Assembly (NCBI RefSeq): GCF_051195255.1
Contig: NZ_JBNJLK010000007.1
Span: 1 to 64,000, forward strand
Direction of reading: 5' to 3'
DNA length: 64,000 nt
Origin: Falsirhodobacter sp051195255
GTDB taxonomy: Bacteria > Pseudomonadota > Alphaproteobacteria > Rhodobacterales > Rhodobacteraceae
This document shows, piece after piece, positions 60,767 to 64,000 of the stretch. Below the pieces are notes generated by a model, which saw nothing but the letters and a program-made list of their open reading frames with translations, was not told where the DNA came from and ran no database searches. Made by a program: the position numbers and the translations under genes. Every line of letters begins with the position of its first letter. The stretch's first letter is position 1.

Positions 60767-62526
60767 CCCTTTTCATCGACACCCCTGATCCGCGTCCGAT
60801 CCGCCGCATCCTGATCGCCAACCGCGGGGAAATCGCGCTGCGGGTCATCCGCGCCTGCCGGGACGAAGGCATCGCCTCGGTCGCGATCTATGCCGACGCC
60901 GACCGGGACGCGATGTTCGTGCGCGCGGCGGATGAGGCTTATGCCCTGAACGGCGACACCCCCGCCGACACCTATCTGAACGCCGCAAAGATCCTTGCCA
61001 TCGCGGCGAAGTCCGGCGCGGATGCTGTCCATCCCGGCTATGGCTTCCTGTCCGAACGCGCCGATTTCGCGCAGGCGGTGCTGGATGCGGGCCTGATCTG
61101 GATCGGCCCCGACCCGCAGGTGATCGAGGCCCTTGGCGACAAGATCGAGGCGCGCCGCATCGCGGAAAGCGTAGGCGCGCCCCTCGTCGCAGGCTCTTCC
61201 GGTCCGGTCACGGCGGCCGAGGCGCTGGCCTTCGCGCGCGATCATGGCCTGCCTTTGGCCATCAAGGCCGCGCATGGCGGCGGCGGGCGTGGCATGAAGG
61301 TCGCCTGGCGGCTGGAGGAGGTGGAGGAGCTGTTCGAAAGCGCCACGCGCGAGGCTGTCACCGCCTTTGGCCGCGGCGCATGTTTCGTCGAACAGTTCCT
61401 GAACCGCCCCCGCCACATCGAGGCGCAGGTTCTGGCCGACCGCCACGGCACCGTGAAAGTGCTGGGCACGCGGGACTGTTCGCTTCAGCGGCGCAACCAG
61501 AAGCTGGTGGAGGAAGCGCCTGCGCCTTTCCTTGATCCGTCGATGACGCAGCGCATTCTGGACTCCGCCCGCGACGTCTGCGCCAAGGCGGGCTACAGCG
61601 GAGCTGGAACCGTCGAATTCCTGCTGTCGGAAAACGGCACCCTGTCCTTCCTGGAGGTCAACACCCGCCTTCAGGTCGAACATCCGGTGACGGAGGAGAC
61701 AACCGGCATCGACCTTGTCCGCGCGATGATCCGCGTGGCCGCGGGCGCGCGGCTGGCGGATGACACGACACCCGCCCCGCGCGGCCATTCCATTGAGTTC
61801 CGCATCAACGCCGAGGATCCGGCGCGCGGCTTCCTGCCCACGCCCGGCCCGGTCGATCTGTGGGACGCGCCTTCGGGCCCCGGCGTCCGGATGGACAGCG
61901 GCGTGACCACGGGCGGAAGCGTGGCGGCCAGTTTCGATTCCATGATGGCCAAGCTGATCGTGACCGGCGCCACCCGCGACGAGGCGTTGGCCCGCGCCGC
62001 CCGCGCGCTGGCCGAGTTCCGTGTGGAAGGGGTGGCCACCGTCATCCCGTTCCACCGCGCCGTGCTGCGCCAGCCGGACTTCCGCGCCGAGGATGGGGCC
62101 TTCCGCGTCCACACCCGCTGGATCGAGACGGACTTCGCCAACACGCTGGCGGCCGAGATGGCGGCGCATCCGCGCGTCACGCCGTCGCAAGGGCCAGCCC
62201 TGCTGCGCGTCGCGATCGAGATCGACGGCCGGCGGCATGAACTGGGGCTTCCCCAAGGCCTGCTTTCAGCCCTTCCCACAGGCGGCACCGCGCCCGAAGC
62301 GGCGCCCGCTTTGGCCGAAGGCACCGTCACGGCACCCGTCTCCGGCACGCTGAGCCTGTGGCAGGTGGAGGATGGGGCCGACGTGGTCGCGGGCGACGTC
62401 ATCGCGGTGATGGAGGCGATGAAGATGGAAACCCGGATCGAAGCGCCAAAGGCCGGTCGCGTGGAGCGCATCGCGGCGCAGGGTGACCTTCTGACGTTCG
62501 AGGCGCCCATCGCGCGAATCGTCTGA
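60763..62526 (+). CDS. Biotin carboxylase fused to a biotin carboxyl carrier domain
   Basis: The 587-residue protein begins RRILIANRGEIALRVIRACR (in parts) and has the ATP-grasp loop HGGGGRGMKV, CSLQRRNQKLVEE, FLEVNTRLQVEHPVTE, a biotin carboxylase C-terminal domain to about 450 and a C-terminal BCCP domain with the biotin attachment site VMEAMKMET (last 75 residues). It resembles the carboxylase subunit of acyl-CoA carboxylases, but no carboxyltransferase beta gene lies nearby. Its coupling to PxpBC, whose domains equal a urea carboxylase carboxyltransferase, suggests the two form one biotin enzyme. Confidence 0.88.
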   Translation: MTLFIDTPDPRPIRRILIANRGEIALRVIRACRDEGIASVAIYADADRDAMFVRAADEAYALNGDTPADTYLNAAKILAIAAKSGADAVHPGYGFLSERADFAQAVLDAGLIWIGPDPQVIEALGDKIEARRIAESVGAPLVAGSSGPVTAAEALAFARDHGLPLAIKAAHGGGGRGMKVAWRLEEVEELFESATREAVTAFGRGACFVEQFLNRPRHIEAQVLADRHGTVKVLGTRDCSLQRRNQKLVEEAPAPFLDPSMTQRILDSARDVCAKAGYSGAGTVEFLLSENGTLSFLEVNTRLQVEHPVTEETTGIDLVRAMIRVAAGARLADDTTPAPRGHSIEFRINAEDPARGFLPTPGPVDLWDAPSGPGVRMDSGVTTGGSVAASFDSMMAKLIVTGATRDEALARAARALAEFRVEGVATVIPFHRAVLRQPDFRAEDGAFRVHTRWIETDFANTLAAEMAAHPRVTPSQGPALLRVAIEIDGRRHELGLPQGLLSALPTGGTAPEAAPALAEGTVTAPVSGTLSLWQVEDGADVVAGDVIAVMEAMKMETRIEAPKAGRVERIAAQGDLLTFEAPIARIV

Positions 62527-62579
62527 CACTGAGGGGGCGGTGGATTGACTTGGCCGGGACGCGGGACGATCCTGCCCAC

Positions 62580-63290
62580 ATGAACGACATCGATCACTGG
62601 CTGGCGCAACCGGCCCCCTTCCACCGCAAAAGCGCTGCCGAGCTTGTGTTTGAGGAGTTGCGCGGCGCGATCCTTGCCGGGCAGTTCCCCGTAGGCGGCC
62701 GCCTCCCGTCCGAAACGCAGCTGGCGCTGAAATACCGCGTCAGCCGCCCCATCGTGCGCGAAGCGTTGCGGTCGCTGCAGGTGCTGGGCCTTACCCAGAC
62801 CCGGACCGGCAGCGGCACCTATGTGCTGGAACCGCCGCCGCCGGATCGCAGCTATGGCCGCTATTCGGCGCGCGATCTGGCCGAAGCCCGCCCCTGCGTG
62901 GAGGTTCCTGCGGCCGGCCTTGCCGCCTTGCGCCGCAATGCGGACCAGCTGTCCCGCCTTCTGGCCCTGTGCGGCCGGATGGAGCGGGAGGAGGATCACG
63001 ACCTTTGGGTGCGCCTTGATTCCGATTTCCACGCGCTGATCGCCGAGAGTTCGCAGAACGCCGTGTTTGCGGGGGTCGTGGCGGATGCGCGGGAATCCCT
63101 GATGCGGCAATCCAGCCTCCTGAACGTGATGGACACGCGGCGCGACGCGTCCAACATCGAACACCGCGTCATCGTGGAAGCGATCCGAGCAGGACGGCGG
63201 GATGCGGCCGAAGCGGCCATGCGCGACCATTTGGACAAGGTGGGGCAGGTGGTGGCGCGTCTTGGGTCGGGGGCTTTGCGCGACGGCTGA
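62580..63290 (+). CDS. GntR-family regulator (FadR/FCD type) at the end of the 5-oxoproline module
   Basis: The 236-residue protein has a GntR winged helix (AGQFPVGGRLPSETQLALKY in parts, VSRPIVREALRSLQVLGL) and an FCD domain (RLDSDFHALIAESSQN, IEHRVIVEAIRAG). It follows the biotin protein by 53 bases on the same strand and precedes an asparagine permease. It is the second GntR flanking the module. The start at ATG 62580 has no strong ribosome site. Confidence 0.86.
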   Translation: MNDIDHWLAQPAPFHRKSAAELVFEELRGAILAGQFPVGGRLPSETQLALKYRVSRPIVREALRSLQVLGLTQTRTGSGTYVLEPPPPDRSYGRYSARDLAEARPCVEVPAAGLAALRRNADQLSRLLALCGRMEREEDHDLWVRLDSDFHALIAESSQNAVFAGVVADARESLMRQSSLLNVMDTRRDASNIEHRVIVEAIRAGRRDAAEAAMRDHLDKVGQVVARLGSGALRDG

Positions 63291-63383
63291 CGCCTATGGC
63301 CTTGACGCCAAACCCTCCCGTCTTTTACAGCAAACCTGTCATGCAGCTTTGCAGGAACAAGCGCGCGGCGGATCAAGGGGACA

Positions 63384-64000
63384 GGATGCGACAACAGGAC
63401 AGCGGGGTGGGCACCGTGCTTGCCAACGAGGATGCGGGTTACCACAAGGGGCTGAAACCCCGGCAGATCCAGATGATCGCCATCGGGGGCGCCATCGGGA
63501 CGGGGCTGTTCCTTGGCGCCGGCGGGCGGCTGAACACGGCCGGGCCGTCGCTGGTGCTGGTTTACGCACTGTGCGGGTTCTTCGCCTTCCTCGTGCTGCG
63601 GGCCCTGGGCGAACTGATCATGCACCGGCCCACCTCGGGGTCGTTCGTGTCCTATGCGCGCGAGTTCTACGGCGAGAAGATGGCTTTCGCGGCGGGCTGG
63701 ATGTACTGGCTGAACTGGGCCATGACCTCGGTCGCGGATGTGACGGCCGTCGCGCTTTACATGAACTTCTTCAAGGCCTACGTGCCTTGGCTGGCCGGAA
63801 TCGACCAATGGATGTTCGCCCTTGGTGCACTGATCCTCGTGCTGGCGATGAACATGCTTTCCGTGAAGGTGTTCGGAGAGATGGAGTTCTGGTTCAGCGT
63901 CGTCAAGGTGCTGGCGCTGGTCACCTTTCTTGCCGTGGGCATCTGGTTCGTCGTGACCGGCACGCCCATCGACGGCCATGTTCCAGGCTTCGCCACGATT
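63384..64000 (+). CDS. ansP: L-asparagine permease (APC family), N-terminal part
   Basis: The open frame runs off the window; 205 codons are visible. After a short cytoplasmic N-terminus, GLKPRQIQMIAIGGAIGTGLF (in parts), LGAGGRLNTAGPSLVLVY, ALGELIMHRPTSGSFVSYAR and GWMYWLNWAMTSVADVTAVA follow E. coli AnsP closely. It is a proton-coupled amino acid permease of the inner membrane. Lying behind the pxp genes and their regulator, it would supply an amino acid of the glutamate/aspartate family. Confidence 0.85.

Overview
The window is a GC-rich alphaproteobacterial chromosome segment, most likely from the Rhodobacteraceae (Paracoccus/Rhodobacter relatives). Support comes from an alphaproteobacterial LexA box (GTTC-N7-GTTC) before imuAB, a Mur-like box before a sitABCD-type operon, a Paracoccus-style assimilatory nitrate operon, a ChvE-GguAB sugar system, an RTX protein ending in a Hint domain, and DUF1127 and DUF1045 genes. 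Codon overlaps of the ATGA/TGATG type join most operons. I saw no rRNA, tRNA, CRISPR array, insertion sequence or phage gene.

Left part (1-13.4 kb): the edge of a uronate/sugar-acid oxidation operon (aldehyde dehydrogenase, uronate dehydrogenase; minus strand). Next comes the assimilatory nitrate operon cobA - nitrate transporter - nirB - nirD - nasC, preceded by a leader that carries two hexaloop hairpins and an overlapping terminator, the signature of NasT/NasR (ANTAR) antitermination. Convergent to it is an SOS-controlled imuA-imuB pair without an adjacent dnaE2. After a DedA protein there is a 1.6-kb graveyard of three frameshifted genes (SnoaL-like, NAD(P)-binding reductase, HxlR regulator).

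13.6-21.4 kb: a nine-gene operon that couples a polar-amino-acid-type ABC importer to N-carbamoyl-D-amino-acid hydrolase, D-hydantoinase and hydantoin racemase, with an embedded LysR regulator and a 2-hydroxyacid dehydrogenase. It looks like a complete route for importing and hydrolysing 5-substituted hydantoins or similar cyclic ureides.

21.7-38.6 kb: a secreted esterase/phytase-like protein; a DeoR-controlled ABC importer whose operon encodes a cytoplasmic phosphodiesterase; a large secreted RTX-Hint protein; a Tat-exported glucose-fructose-oxidoreductase-like protein; a Mur-controlled Mn/Zn ABC system; a type II NADH dehydrogenase; and a DUF1127 gene sharing a terminator with DUF1810.

38.6-47.3 kb, mostly minus strand: metNIQ methionine uptake, the galactonate genes dgoK-dgoA with an IclR regulator, YghU, and what looks like a remnant of a phosphonate (phn) locus: a PhnF-like UTRA domain without its DNA-binding half, and the phn-associated DUF1045 protein.

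47.3-55.5 kb: chvE-gguA-gguB plus gguC, a sugar dehydrogenase, an L-arabonate-type dehydratase and an SMP-30 lactonase. Together they give a non-phosphorylative oxidative pentose/hexose pathway whose last step could use the ketoglutarate-semialdehyde-type dehydrogenase at the left edge.

55.5-64 kb: a 5-oxoproline (pyroglutamate) module bounded by two GntR regulators. It has an NRAMP-fold transporter that has lost the metal-site motifs, PxpA, a DUF1445 (D-glutamate-cyclase-like) protein, a fused PxpB-PxpC and a fused biotin carboxylase-BCCP, followed by an AnsP-type asparagine permease that runs off the right edge. PxpBC plus the biotin protein together have the parts list of a split urea carboxylase. 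This is the least explained system in the window.
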